Assembly: GCA_026625625.1 (NCBI GenBank)
Contig: CP113055.1
Coordinates: 2,234,501 to 2,298,500, forward strand
DNA length: 64,000 nucleotides
DNA from: Blastomonas sp. SL216
GTDB taxonomy: Bacteria > Pseudomonadota > Alphaproteobacteria > Sphingomonadales > Sphingomonadaceae
Direction: 5' to 3'
The notes under the pieces are model-generated. The model made no database searches, had not been told where the DNA came from, and saw nothing but the letters and a program-made list of their open reading frames with translations. The translations under genes were made by a program, and so were the position numbers. Of the stretch, positions 1 to 8,957 are shown one piece after another; the stretch's first letter is position 1; every line of letters starts with the position of its first letter.

Positions 1-1121
1 CAGGCGCGCAGGTCGTTGATGCCAGCGGCCGCTGGGTGACGCCGGGCCTGTTTGCCGGCTTCAGCCGCCTGGGCCTGGTCGAGGTCGAGGCGGTCAACGA
101 AACCAATGACTCGAGCGCGAGCCGTGGCGATTTCTCCGCAGCGATCGATATCGTTCCGGCGATCAACCCCAAGGTCAGCGCGATTGCCGTCAACCGCGCT
201 GCCGGCATCACCCGCGCGGTAGTGGCCCCGGCCGCTCCCGCTGCGATCTTCGCGGGCATGGGCGCGGTGATCGATCTGGGCGATGATTACAACGCCGTCA
301 CCAAGGGCCGCGCCTTCCAGTTCGTCGAGCTGGGCGAGACCGGATCATCCAAGGCCGGTGGCAGCCGCGCCTCGGCCTTTCTGGAATTCCGCAACGCGCT
401 GATCGAGGCGCGCGCGCTCGCCAATGGCCAGCGCGGGCTGCCTGCGCATCCGCATGATGCGCTGCTCAACCGTCAGGATGCCGCCGCCCTGGTGCCGGTG
501 GTCAATGGCGAAATCCGCCTGCTGGTGCATGTCGAGCGCGCGGCCGATATCCTCAACGTGCTCAAGCTGCGCGAGGAATTCCCCGCGCTCAAGCTGGTGC
601 TGGTCGGCGTGTCGGAAGGCTGGCTGGTGGCGAACCAGATCGCGGCGGCGGGTGTCCCCGTCATCGCCTCGGCGCTCAACGACCTGCCATCGGAATTCGA
701 AAAGACCGCCGCAACCCAGTCGAATATCGGCCGGATGAAGCGTGTCGGGGTCACCGTCTCGATCGGCATGATCAACGACAATGACGCGCATCGCCTGCAT
801 TATTCGCCGCAATATGCGGGCAATCTGGTCGCGCTTCAGCGTGTTCCGGGGGCCAGCGGGCTCAGCTGGGACCAGGCCTTTGCCGCGATCTCGTCGGGCC
901 CGGCCCAGGCCATGGGCGTGGATGCGATGCTCGGCAGCCTGAAGCCCGGCCGCCAGGGCGATGTGGTGATCTGGGATGGCGACCCACTCGAGCTGTCGTC
1001 AGCGCCGGTGGCGGTGATGATCGACGGCGTGCAGCAGCCGCTGGACAACCGTCAGGCACGGCTGCGCGACCGCTATCGCACCCCGCAGGAAGGGGCTTTG
1101 CCCAAGGCGTATGAACGCTAA
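1..1121 (+). CDS. amidohydrolase-family protein, 5' end outside window
   Basis: The reading frame is open from base 3 to a TAA at 1119-1121, so the N-terminus lies upstream. The visible 370 or so residues resemble imidazolonepropionase-like amidohydrolases: a V-T-P-G-L strand-end motif near the left edge and a C-terminal part ending in the G-S-L-K-P-G-R-Q-G-D-V-V-I-W-D-G-D-P composite-sheet signature. In active members the TPGL motif is followed by an H-x-H metal pair; here it reads TPGLFAGFSRLG, without histidines. It is therefore probably a non-canonical or catalytically inactive paralogue, as in the secreted amidohydrolase-like pairs of sphingomonads and xanthomonads. A partner gene would lie upstream. 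The family call is firm; the substrate is unknown. Confidence 0.75.
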   Translation, partial: GAQVVDASGRWVTPGLFAGFSRLGLVEVEAVNETNDSSASRGDFSAAIDIVPAINPKVSAIAVNRAAGITRAVVAPAAPAAIFAGMGAVIDLGDDYNAVTKGRAFQFVELGETGSSKAGGSRASAFLEFRNALIEARALANGQRGLPAHPHDALLNRQDAAALVPVVNGEIRLLVHVERAADILNVLKLREEFPALKLVLVGVSEGWLVANQIAAAGVPVIASALNDLPSEFEKTAATQSNIGRMKRVGVTVSIGMINDNDAHRLHYSPQYAGNLVALQRVPGASGLSWDQAFAAISSGPAQAMGVDAMLGSLKPGRQGDVVIWDGDPLELSSAPVAVMIDGVQQPLDNRQARLRDRYRTPQEGALPKAYER

Positions 1122-1181
1122 GATGCGGTGAACGGAGGATTCGCTGCGGCGAGCCTCCCGGCGCGCAGGGGGAGAGCCGCG

Positions 1182-1862
1182 ATGCAGGGTTATGCGATGC
1201 TGTTGGCGGGGGCGGTCGGCTTTGTCGGCAGCCATTTCGCGATGTCGCACAGCTTGCGCGCGCCCATGGTTTCCCGGCTGGGGGACAAGGGCTTTCAGAT
1301 TGTCTATTCGCTGGTGTCCTTCGCCACGCTGTTCCTGATGATCGAAGGCTTCAAGCGCGCCCCGGTGACCGCGCCATTCTGGGTGGCGGGCGATGGGCTC
1401 TGGGCTGTCAGCACAGTATTGATGCTGATTGCGTTGATCCTGTTTGCAGGCTCGCTGATCGGCAATCCTGCGCTGCCCGTCCCCGAGGCTGCGGCCAAGC
1501 GGATCGCGGTGAAGGAGCCGGGCGGCGTTTTCCGCATCACCCGCCACCCGATGATGTGGGGCTTTGCGCTCTGGGGCATCGCCCATAGTCTTATCGCGCC
1601 GCGCGTCGACAGCTTCATCCTGTGCGGCGCGATCATCACGCTGGCGCTGGTCGGGGCGAAACTGCAGGACGGCAAGAAGTTCGTGCTGATGGGCGATGCC
1701 TGGCTGCACTGGCAATCGCGCACCAGCTTTCTGCCATTCGGGCGCGGCCTCGCCTTTCCCGGCTGGCTGGCGCTGATCGGTGGCGTGCTGCTGTGGCTGG
1801 CGGCGCAATGGGCGCATATGCCGCTGGGCGCAGGCGCGGCGGGCATCTTCCGCTGGCTGTAA
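1182..1862 (+). CDS. NnrU family integral membrane protein
   Basis: The product is a polytopic inner-membrane protein of about 226 residues with roughly six hydrophobic helices. The conserved R-I-T-R-H-P-M-M-W-G motif in the middle and the W-L-H-W-Q-S-R-T-S-F motif near the C-terminus are typical of NnrU and related isoprenylcysteine-methyltransferase-like membrane proteins. NnrU was named for a link to nitrite/nitric-oxide metabolism, but no denitrification genes are nearby, so that role is not supported here. I chose the ATG at 1182 because GGGGGAG lies just upstream; a GTG at 1128 in the same frame would add 18 residues without hydrophobic character. The upstream gene ends 60 bases before. 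Confidence 0.8.
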   Translation: MQGYAMLLAGAVGFVGSHFAMSHSLRAPMVSRLGDKGFQIVYSLVSFATLFLMIEGFKRAPVTAPFWVAGDGLWAVSTVLMLIALILFAGSLIGNPALPVPEAAAKRIAVKEPGGVFRITRHPMMWGFALWGIAHSLIAPRVDSFILCGAIITLALVGAKLQDGKKFVLMGDAWLHWQSRTSFLPFGRGLAFPGWLALIGGVLLWLAAQWAHMPLGAGAAGIFRWL

Positions 1863-1910
1863 TCGCCCCTCCCCTTTAGCCGACTGGCCAGGCGCCCTAT
1901 ATCCCAACCC

Positions 1911-4319
1911 ATGGCGCTGCCCGACATCATCACCCAATGGTTCGCGCAGCGCGGCTGGTCACCCCGGCGGCATCAGCTCGACATGCTCGAACAGGCCGAT
2001 TGCGGCCGCCATGCGCTGCTCGTCGCTTCGACCGGCGCGGGCAAGACACTGGCCGGCTTCCTGCCCAGCTTGCGCGATTTTGCCGATGGAAACGGTCCGG
2101 ACGGGCTGCACACGCTGTATATCTCGCCGCTCAAGGCGCTGGCGCATGACGTGCAGCGCAATCTGCTGACCCCGGTGCAGGACATGGACCTCAAGGTCCG
2201 CATCGAGACGCGCAGCGGCGACACGCCCTCTGATCGCAAGGCGCGCCAGCGCGCCCGCCCGCCGCACATCCTGCTGACCACGCCCGAATCCTTGAGCCTG
2301 CTGCTCTCCTATCCCGAAGCCGCCGAGATGTTCGCCAGCCTGAAGACGGTGATCATCGACGAGGTCCATGCCTTTGCCGCCTCCAAGCGCGGCGACCTGC
2401 TCAGCCTGTCGCTCTCCCGGCTGCAGGCGCTGGCCCCTCAGATGCGGCGCGTGGCCTTGTCCGCGACCGTGGCCGATGCGGACAGCTATCGCGCCTGGCT
2501 CGCCCCGCATGGCGATATCGAGACGGTGGCGCTGGTCGAGGGCGAGCCGGGCGCGGACCCGGACCTGTCGATCCTGATCACCGATGACCGCGTCCCCTGG
2601 GCCGGGCATAGCGGCCATTATGCCGTGCCGCAGGTGCTCGAAGAGATCGAGCGCAACCAGACGACGCTGGTGTTCTGCAACACGCGCTTTCTCGCCGAAT
2701 TCATCTTCCAGAAGCTGTGGGAGCTCAACGAGAAACACCTGCCGATCGGCATCCATCACGGCTCGCTCTCGGTCGAGGCGCGGCGCAAGGTCGAAGGCGC
2801 GATGGCGCGGGGCGAACTGCGCGCGCTGGTCGCCACGGCCAGCCTCGACCTTGGCGTCGACTGGGGCAATGTCGACTGCGTGATCCAGATGGGCGCGCCC
2901 AAGGGCTCGTCGCGGCTGCTGCAGCGCATCGGCCGCGCAAACCACCGGCTCGATTGCCCCAGCCGCGCGATCCTGGTCCCCGGCAATCGCTTCGAATATC
3001 TGGAGGCGCAGGCAGCCTTTGATGCGGTGAACGAGGGCCAGCGCGACGGTGAGACCTTCCGCCCGGGCGGGCTCGACGTGCTGGCACAGCACATATTGGG
3101 CCTCGCGTGCTCGGGGCCCTTTCACGAGGACGAACTGCTCGCCGAGGTGCAATCCGCATTGCCCTATAGCGCGCTCGACCGCGAGGGCTTCTTGCGCGTG
3201 CTCGGCTTTGTCGAAAATGGTGGCTATTCGCTGAGGGCCTATGACAAGTTCAAGCGGCTGGTGCGGCTGCCCGACGGCACCTGGCGGCTGGCGCATCCCA
3301 AATTCGCGCAAGCCTATAGGCTCAACGCCGGTATCATCGTCGATACCCCGATGCTCGACGTGCGGTTCAAGAACGGCCGCTCGCTGGGCCGGGTGGAAGA
3401 GGATTTCGCCGCGCAGCTTGCCCCCGGCGACACCTTTGTCTTTGCGGGAATGGGGCTGGAGGTCGAGCGGATCAAGGACCTCGACCTGATCGTCAAGGCC
3501 TCGGCAAAGGCGACGCAGATCCCCAGCTATAATGGCGCGCGCATGCCGCTGACGACGCATCTGTCGTCGCGCGTGCGCGAATTCCTCACCGACCGCGCAG
3601 GCTGGGCACGCTTTCCCGATGATGTGCGCGAATGGCTGGAAATGCAGGACTGGCGCTCTGCCATGCCCGAGCCCGATCAGCTGCTGGTCGAGACCTTCCC
3701 GCACCATGGGCGGCAGTACATGGTCTGCTATCCGTTCGAGGGATGGAACGCGCACCAGTCGCTGGGCATGCTGCTGACCCGGCGGATGGAGGATCGCGGG
3801 CTGCAGCCGATGGGCTTTGTCGCCAATGATTATGCGCTGGCGGTGTGGAGCCTGAAGCCCGTCACCGATCCCGCCGCCTTGTTCTCCGCCGACATATTGG
3901 CCAACGAGTTCACCGATTGGGTCGAAAGCTCCTACCTGCTCAAGCGCGCGTTTCGCGAGGTGGCGATTATCAGCGGGCTGGTCGAGCGGCAGCATCCGGG
4001 CAAGAAGAAGTCGGGCCGACAGGTCACCTTCTCGACCGACCTCATCTATGACGTGCTGCGCAAGTACGAGCCCGAGCATGTGCTGCTGGAAGCAGCCTGG
4101 GCCGATGCCCGCGCGCGGATGACCGATGTGGGGCGGCTAGGCGATCTGCTCGACCGCGCGGCGGGAACGATGCTGCATGTCGAGCTGGAACGGGTAAGCC
4201 CGCTGGCGGTGCCGGTGCTGGTGATGATCGGGCGCGAAAGCGTCGCGCAGGGTTCGGCCGATGATGCCTTGCTGACCGAGGCGGAGAGCCTGGCCGCCAC
4301 CGCGATGCGCGCGGACTGA
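1911..4319 (+). CDS. Lhr-type ligase-associated DEXH-box DNA helicase
   Basis: The product is an 802-residue superfamily 2 helicase of the Lhr core type. Visible motifs are Walker A S-T-G-A-G-K-T at about residues 40-46, T-T-P-E-S, D-E-V-H at 150-153, S-A-T at 184-186, and motif VI Q-R-I-G-R-A-N-H-R in the second RecA domain, followed by the long winged-helix/beta-barrel C-terminal part. Length and motif spelling match the ligase-associated DNA damage response helicase family, which usually sits with an ATP-dependent DNA ligase, a beta-lactamase-fold exonuclease and the PdeM phosphoesterase. None of these partners is adjacent; the next gene is a secreted protease-like protein. A role in DNA repair is inferred from the family only. 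Confidence 0.88.
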   Translation: MALPDIITQWFAQRGWSPRRHQLDMLEQADCGRHALLVASTGAGKTLAGFLPSLRDFADGNGPDGLHTLYISPLKALAHDVQRNLLTPVQDMDLKVRIETRSGDTPSDRKARQRARPPHILLTTPESLSLLLSYPEAAEMFASLKTVIIDEVHAFAASKRGDLLSLSLSRLQALAPQMRRVALSATVADADSYRAWLAPHGDIETVALVEGEPGADPDLSILITDDRVPWAGHSGHYAVPQVLEEIERNQTTLVFCNTRFLAEFIFQKLWELNEKHLPIGIHHGSLSVEARRKVEGAMARGELRALVATASLDLGVDWGNVDCVIQMGAPKGSSRLLQRIGRANHRLDCPSRAILVPGNRFEYLEAQAAFDAVNEGQRDGETFRPGGLDVLAQHILGLACSGPFHEDELLAEVQSALPYSALDREGFLRVLGFVENGGYSLRAYDKFKRLVRLPDGTWRLAHPKFAQAYRLNAGIIVDTPMLDVRFKNGRSLGRVEEDFAAQLAPGDTFVFAGMGLEVERIKDLDLIVKASAKATQIPSYNGARMPLTTHLSSRVREFLTDRAGWARFPDDVREWLEMQDWRSAMPEPDQLLVETFPHHGRQYMVCYPFEGWNAHQSLGMLLTRRMEDRGLQPMGFVANDYALAVWSLKPVTDPAALFSADILANEFTDWVESSYLLKRAFREVAIISGLVERQHPGKKKSGRQVTFSTDLIYDVLRKYEPEHVLLEAAWADARARMTDVGRLGDLLDRAAGTMLHVELERVSPLAVPVLVMIGRESVAQGSADDALLTEAESLAATAMRAD

Positions 4320-4401
4320 TTGCCAGTGGCCCGGCGGCTGTGTTACATTTTTCATGCACGCTCCGGGCACGGGAATCCCGAGCGGTGAGAGGATCAAACC
4401 G

Positions 4402-5394
4402 ATGCTGTATCGCCCGCTTGCCGGTGCGTTGACATTGCTGGTGGCACTGGTAGCCACGCCTGGTGCCCTTGCGCAGACCACCGCCGCGGAGCCGGGCTTT
4501 GCCAATACCGTGGTGGGCGAACTCACCGCCTCCGACACGCCGGGCGAGGACGCCGAAACGATCGATCTTGCCCGCGACCGCGCCAGCCGCATGACCGTTC
4601 CGGTCAGCATCGACGGACGCGGGCCGTTTTCGTTCATGATCGATACCGGGTCGGAACGCACCGTGGTGTCGACCGACATAGCCTCTGTCCTGTCGCTCGA
4701 AATGGCGCAGATTGCGCGGTTGGTGAGCATCGCCGGCAGCAAGATGGTGCAGACCGTGTATCTGCCCGAAGTGACGCTGGGCCGCCGCAATTATGGCGAG
4801 TTGATCGCGCCGATGCTGGAGGCGCACCATATCGGCGCAGACGGCATTCTGGGCCTGGATGGCCTGCAGGACCAGCGCATCCTGTTCGACTTCATCGAAA
4901 ATGCGATCACCGTCGAGGATGTTGCTCAGCGCGTACGCACCGGCGATTTCGAGATCGTGGTGAGCGCACGCCGCAAATCGGGCCAGCTCATCTTCACCGA
5001 TGCGACGCTGGGCGGCAAGCGGATCAGCGTGGTCATCGATACCGGTGCGCAGTCGAATATCGGCAACATGGCCCTGCTCAAGCGGCTGGGCGCAACGCAC
5101 CGGCTGAGCGCCCAGCAGGCCAGCCTCACCTCGGTCACTGGCCAGACGATCATGGCCGATGCAGGGCTAGCAGAGGATTTCCGGATCGGCCGTGCGCAGT
5201 TCGAATACGTGCCGATCGTCTTTGCCGATGCCGATGCGTTTCGCGAGCTTGGCCTGGACAAGACCCCCGCGCTGCTGCTGGGCATGAGCACGCTGAGGCT
5301 GTTCAGCCGGATGATGATCGATTTCAAGCAGCGCAGGGTGCTGTTCGACATGCCCGAAGGCGTGCGGATCAAGCCCGGCCGCACGCGTATCTGA
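4402..5394 (+). CDS. secreted retropepsin-like aspartic protease with two D-T-G motifs
   Basis: The product has 330 residues with a signal peptide at about 1-24 (a hydrophobic run ending A-L-A). Two copies of a retropepsin-like half follow. The first has M-I-D-T-G-S at about 79-84 and I-L-G-L-D-G near 149; the second has V-I-D-T-G-A at about 211-216 and L-L-G-M-S-T near 294. Both aspartates are present, so one chain could form a complete pseudodimeric active site, while many bacterial relatives carry a single domain and dimerise. Start: the ATG at 4402 begins the signal peptide and has GAGAGG upstream; an in-frame ATG at 4354 would put 16 polar residues before it. It lies 82 bases after the helicase stop. 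Substrate unknown; periplasmic location inferred. Confidence 0.8.
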   Translation: MLYRPLAGALTLLVALVATPGALAQTTAAEPGFANTVVGELTASDTPGEDAETIDLARDRASRMTVPVSIDGRGPFSFMIDTGSERTVVSTDIASVLSLEMAQIARLVSIAGSKMVQTVYLPEVTLGRRNYGELIAPMLEAHHIGADGILGLDGLQDQRILFDFIENAITVEDVAQRVRTGDFEIVVSARRKSGQLIFTDATLGGKRISVVIDTGAQSNIGNMALLKRLGATHRLSAQQASLTSVTGQTIMADAGLAEDFRIGRAQFEYVPIVFADADAFRELGLDKTPALLLGMSTLRLFSRMMIDFKQRRVLFDMPEGVRIKPGRTRI

Positions 5395-5397
5395 AGG

Positions 5398-5925
5398 TCA
5401 GCACCAATCAGGCTTGCCGTTGCCGTACCACACGGCCAGCCCCTCACCCACCAGCGTTCCGCCCAGGCTTTCCCCGTTGCGGGTGACCCGGAACAGTGCG
5501 CGGCCATAGCGGTCGGTCGCGCGATCGGCGGGCTCCAGCGCTATCGGGCCTGCATTGAGCAGCTGCTGCATCCGCTGCTTGGCGCGCTGGCCCAGTTGCA
5601 GCTCGGCATCGCAGCGCGGCGACGCAATTTCGGGCGTATCGATATCGGCGACGCGGATCTTCTGCCCTTGCAGCCAGAAGGTATCGCCATCGACCACGCA
5701 GGTGACGCGCTGCCCATGGCCGCAGATCGGGAAATAGGTCGCGCTTGTGGCGGTGGCAGCTATGGTCCCGACCCGGATCGGGCCCGACAGGCCCATCGGC
5801 ACTGTCGATTCCGGCCCGATCCAGCCGGGCATGTTCCAGCCGACCAGCGCGGCGAGGACGATCGCCAGCGCAAAGGTCCGTGTGCCATCGCGGCGACTGG
5901 AATGGGCGAGATAGGGCCGGGCCAT
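5398..5925 (-). CDS. thermonuclease (staphylococcal nuclease-like) family protein
   Basis: The product has 175 residues. An N-terminal hydrophobic segment (about 18-35) is followed by a short SNase domain. The signature V-V-D-G-D-T-F-W near residue 77, K-I-R-V-A-D-I-D-T-P-E-I (arginine and glutamate of the active site) and D-R-Y-G-R-A (second arginine) are all present, so catalysis of phosphodiester cleavage is plausible. Two cysteines flank the domain start and a cysteine is the last residue, suggesting a disulfide and export across the inner membrane. It converges on the aspartic-protease gene, with three bases between stops. The DUF486 gene lies 55 bases further on, also on the minus strand. 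Confidence 0.85.
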   Translation of the reverse strand: MARPYLAHSSRRDGTRTFALAIVLAALVGWNMPGWIGPESTVPMGLSGPIRVGTIAATATSATYFPICGHGQRVTCVVDGDTFWLQGQKIRVADIDTPEIASPRCDAELQLGQRAKQRMQQLLNAGPIALEPADRATDRYGRALFRVTRNGESLGGTLVGEGLAVWYGNGKPDWC

Positions 5926-5980
5926 CTGCCCAGAATGTGCCGCACAGGTGAATCAAAGCTTACCCGTGCGACGAGCCGCA

Positions 5981-6343
5981 TCATTTGCCGATGAACAGAA
6001 AGCCGACCCCGGCCATGATGCACGCGAACGCGGCCAGATGCCGCCAGTTCAGCGCCTCGCCCAGAACCGTGACCATGAAGATGCCAAAGATGGTCAGCGC
6101 CAGCGCCTCCTGCACCACCTTGAGCTGGCCCGGCGTCCAGCCATGGATGAACCCGATGCGGTTGGCGGGCACGGCAAAGCAATATTCGATCAGCGCGATG
6201 GCCCAGCTGGTCATGATCACCCAGAAGACCGGGCGCGACGCTGCAGCCGCGGGGCCGCCCTTCAGGTGCCAGTACCAGGCGGTGGTCATGAAGATGTTCG
6301 AGATGGCGAGCAGCACCAAGGTGGGGGCGATCTGGCTGGGCAT
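5981..6343 (-). CDS. DUF486 / DMT-type small membrane protein
   Basis: The product is a 120-residue protein with four hydrophobic helices. The S-N-I-F-M-T-T-A-W-Y-W-H-L-K start region and the F-I-H-G-W-T-P-G-Q-L-K-V-V-Q-E motif are characteristic of the DUF486 branch of the drug/metabolite transporter-like proteins. Family members have no established transport substrate. The gene is upstream of the thermonuclease on the same strand with a 55-base gap, so the two could be cotranscribed; nothing in the products points to a joint function. Confidence 0.82.
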   Translation of the reverse strand: MPSQIAPTLVLLAISNIFMTTAWYWHLKGGPAAAASRPVFWVIMTSWAIALIEYCFAVPANRIGFIHGWTPGQLKVVQEALALTIFGIFMVTVLGEALNWRHLAAFACIMAGVGFLFIGK

Positions 6344-6499
6344 GAGCGACTTTCAGGGGGCGGACCAGGGGCCCGGCAGGTCGTTGGGAGGTAAAGATAA
6401 GATAAATCTGTCGTCAACGCCTGCTTAACCTTTGGTGACAGGCCACGCTTAACCAGAGACACCCACATCGTGGTGAAACACCAAAAATTGGGGGTCAGT

Positions 6500-6757
6500 A
6501 TGTCACCGGACCATCTGTTCATTTCCTTTCTGTCGATCTCGCTCGCATCGGTCTTCATGGCGCTGATCATCGGCACGCGCGGTGATGAAATCCGCAAGAT
6601 CGCGGCGGCCATCGGCGAGGAAAGCGGCGGCTTTGCCAGGCGCAAGGCGACGCGCATCGCCGCGGTCGAGCGCAAGACCGCAATTGCCGACGAGGCGATG
6701 ATGGCGCGGGCGCGCGGAGAACGGTTTGTGCCACCCCGCGACTATCGCGGGCGCTGA
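6500..6757 (+). CDS. small single-pass membrane protein, function unknown
   Basis: The product has 85 residues. A hydrophobic helix at about 5-23 is followed by a charged, alanine/arginine-rich tail predicted to be helical. I do not recognise a family. The ATG at 6500 directly precedes the membrane segment; a GTG at 6470 in the same frame adds ten residues. The preceding 150 bases are relatively A+T-rich and can hold the promoter. It ends nine bases from the convergent PAS gene. Codon use matches the neighbours, so I regard it as real. Confidence 0.55.
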   Translation: MSPDHLFISFLSISLASVFMALIIGTRGDEIRKIAAAIGEESGGFARRKATRIAAVERKTAIADEAMMARARGERFVPPRDYRGR

Positions 6758-6766
6758 CGCTGCTGC

Positions 6767-7273
6767 TCAGGCCTTGGCATGGCCCGCCGGTCCCAGATCG
6801 ATGATGAAGCCCAGCACACCGACCGTGGTGCCGTCGCGGCCATAGCGGCAGGTCGCGCGCACCAGCACCTCGCGCGTTTCGCCCGCATCGGTGATGATGC
6901 GCGCGTGGAAATCGAAATCCTCGCCATGGTCGAGCGAACGCTGCACCGCATCGCTGACCTTCACCCGGTCGTCGGGGTGATAATAGCCGATCGCTTCCTG
7001 CAGCGGAGGCTGGCCGCGTCTGCGATCGCGCTGATGGATGACATAGACCTCGTCCGACCAGATCAGCGAGGTTTCCGACCGCTCATATTGCCAGTTGCCG
7101 ATACGCCCGACCGACAGCGCCAGATCCAGCGACAGGGCGATGCGATTGTTGGCCAGGCTCAGCGCATGCCGCTCGCGATCGGCCAGCCGCAGACGGCGCA
7201 GCAGTTCGAGCGCCGCCAGCGTCGCGACCAGCGCACAAATCCACGGAAGGTGTTCGATCAACGTCACGCTCAT
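6767..7273 (-). CDS. membrane-anchored PAS-domain protein without output domain
   Basis: The product has 168 residues. An N-terminal membrane segment (about 9-25) is followed by a short basic linker and one PAS fold at about 45-160 of the PAS_3 type: I-G-N-W-Q-Y-E, S-D-E-V-Y-V-I, Y-Y-H-P-D-D-R, V-L-V-R-A-T-C-R-Y and G-V-L-G-F-I-I-D-L in order. No kinase, GGDEF, EAL or DNA-binding part follows, so it may sense a ligand or redox state and signal through a partner. It is the last gene of a minus-strand run hemB - gamma-carbonic anhydrase - PAS with gaps of 4 and 9 bases, which suggests cotranscription. Confidence 0.7.
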   Translation of the reverse strand: MSVTLIEHLPWICALVATLAALELLRRLRLADRERHALSLANNRIALSLDLALSVGRIGNWQYERSETSLIWSDEVYVIHQRDRRRGQPPLQEAIGYYHPDDRVKVSDAVQRSLDHGEDFDFHARIITDAGETREVLVRATCRYGRDGTTVGVLGFIIDLGPAGHAKA

Positions 7274-7282
7274 GGCAGGTCT

Positions 7283-7834
7283 TCAGCTTTCGCCGCACGC
7301 CGCCTTGTGCGCCCTGGCATTCTCGACATAATGCGCAACGCCGATGCGCATGCCGGCAATCGCCGGCTCGGGCAGGTCGCGCATATATTGTGCCGGACGC
7401 CCGCCCCAGAGCTGGCCTGACGGCATCGACTTGCCCGGCGTCAGCATCGCGCCGGCCGCCAGCATCGCATCGCCGCCGATCCGGCACCCGTCCATGACGA
7501 TCGCCCCCAGCCCCACGAACGCGCGGTCATCCAGAATGCAGCCGTGGATCATCGCCATATGGCCGATCAGTACATCCTCGCCGATCAGGGTGGGAAAGCC
7601 CTCGGGTGCGCCGGGGCGCGGGCTGTCGCAATGGATGACGGTGCCGTCCTGCACATTGGTGCGCGCGCCGATGACGATGCGGTTCACATCCGCACGGATC
7701 ACGCAATTATACCAGATGCTGGCATCGGGCCCGATCTCGACATCGCCGATGATGCGGCAGCCGGGCGCGATAAAGGCGCTGTCATGGATGCGCGGCGTCT
7801 TGCCGTGCAGGCTGATGATCGAAACGTCGTTCAT
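7283..7834 (-). CDS. gamma-class carbonic anhydrase family protein
   Basis: The product has 183 residues and forms a left-handed beta-helix with hexapeptide repeats, of the gamma-carbonic anhydrase / YrdA type. The metal-ligand histidines are visible in V-I-H-C-D-S and in I-G-H-M-A-M-I-H-G-C, and the N-R-I-V-I-G-A-R-T-N-V-Q-D segment is well conserved. Activity as a carbonic anhydrase is common in the family but not guaranteed. Start: the ATG at 7834 gives the usual N-terminus; an upstream ATG at 7876 in frame would overlap the end of hemB. It follows hemB by four bases, so translational coupling is likely. Confidence 0.88.
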   Translation of the reverse strand: MNDVSIISLHGKTPRIHDSAFIAPGCRIIGDVEIGPDASIWYNCVIRADVNRIVIGARTNVQDGTVIHCDSPRPGAPEGFPTLIGEDVLIGHMAMIHGCILDDRAFVGLGAIVMDGCRIGGDAMLAAGAMLTPGKSMPSGQLWGGRPAQYMRDLPEPAIAGMRIGVAHYVENARAHKAACGES

Positions 7835-7838
7835 GGCC

Positions 7839-8861
<1,023 letters not shown>

Positions 8862-8917
8862 TTAGCGAGTGGACTGGCGCAGGGGAAGCGGTGTTGGATG
8901 TGGCAAATGCGACACTG

Positions 8918-8945
8918 CTCTCCCCTCCCCAAGGGGAGGGGAGAG
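8918..8945. repeat. palindromic repeat, copy 1 (perfect 13-bp hairpin)
   Basis: A 13-bp perfect inverted repeat built from CTCTCCCCTCCCC and its complement is separated by two adenines. It lies 13 bases beyond the stop of the histidine kinase, on the side where that gene's transcript ends. It is the simplest of five places in this window where C/T-rich and G/A-rich palindromes occur. It may also work as a 3'-end hairpin, but no T-run follows. Confidence 0.7.
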
Positions 8946-8957
8946 AGGATCAATCGC

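Noticed and set aside
1959-4079. 706-codon open frame on the minus strand
   Set aside because: It lies entirely opposite the helicase gene; its translation is low-complexity and His/Arg/Gln-rich without recognisable motifs, as expected for a shadow in G+C-rich DNA.
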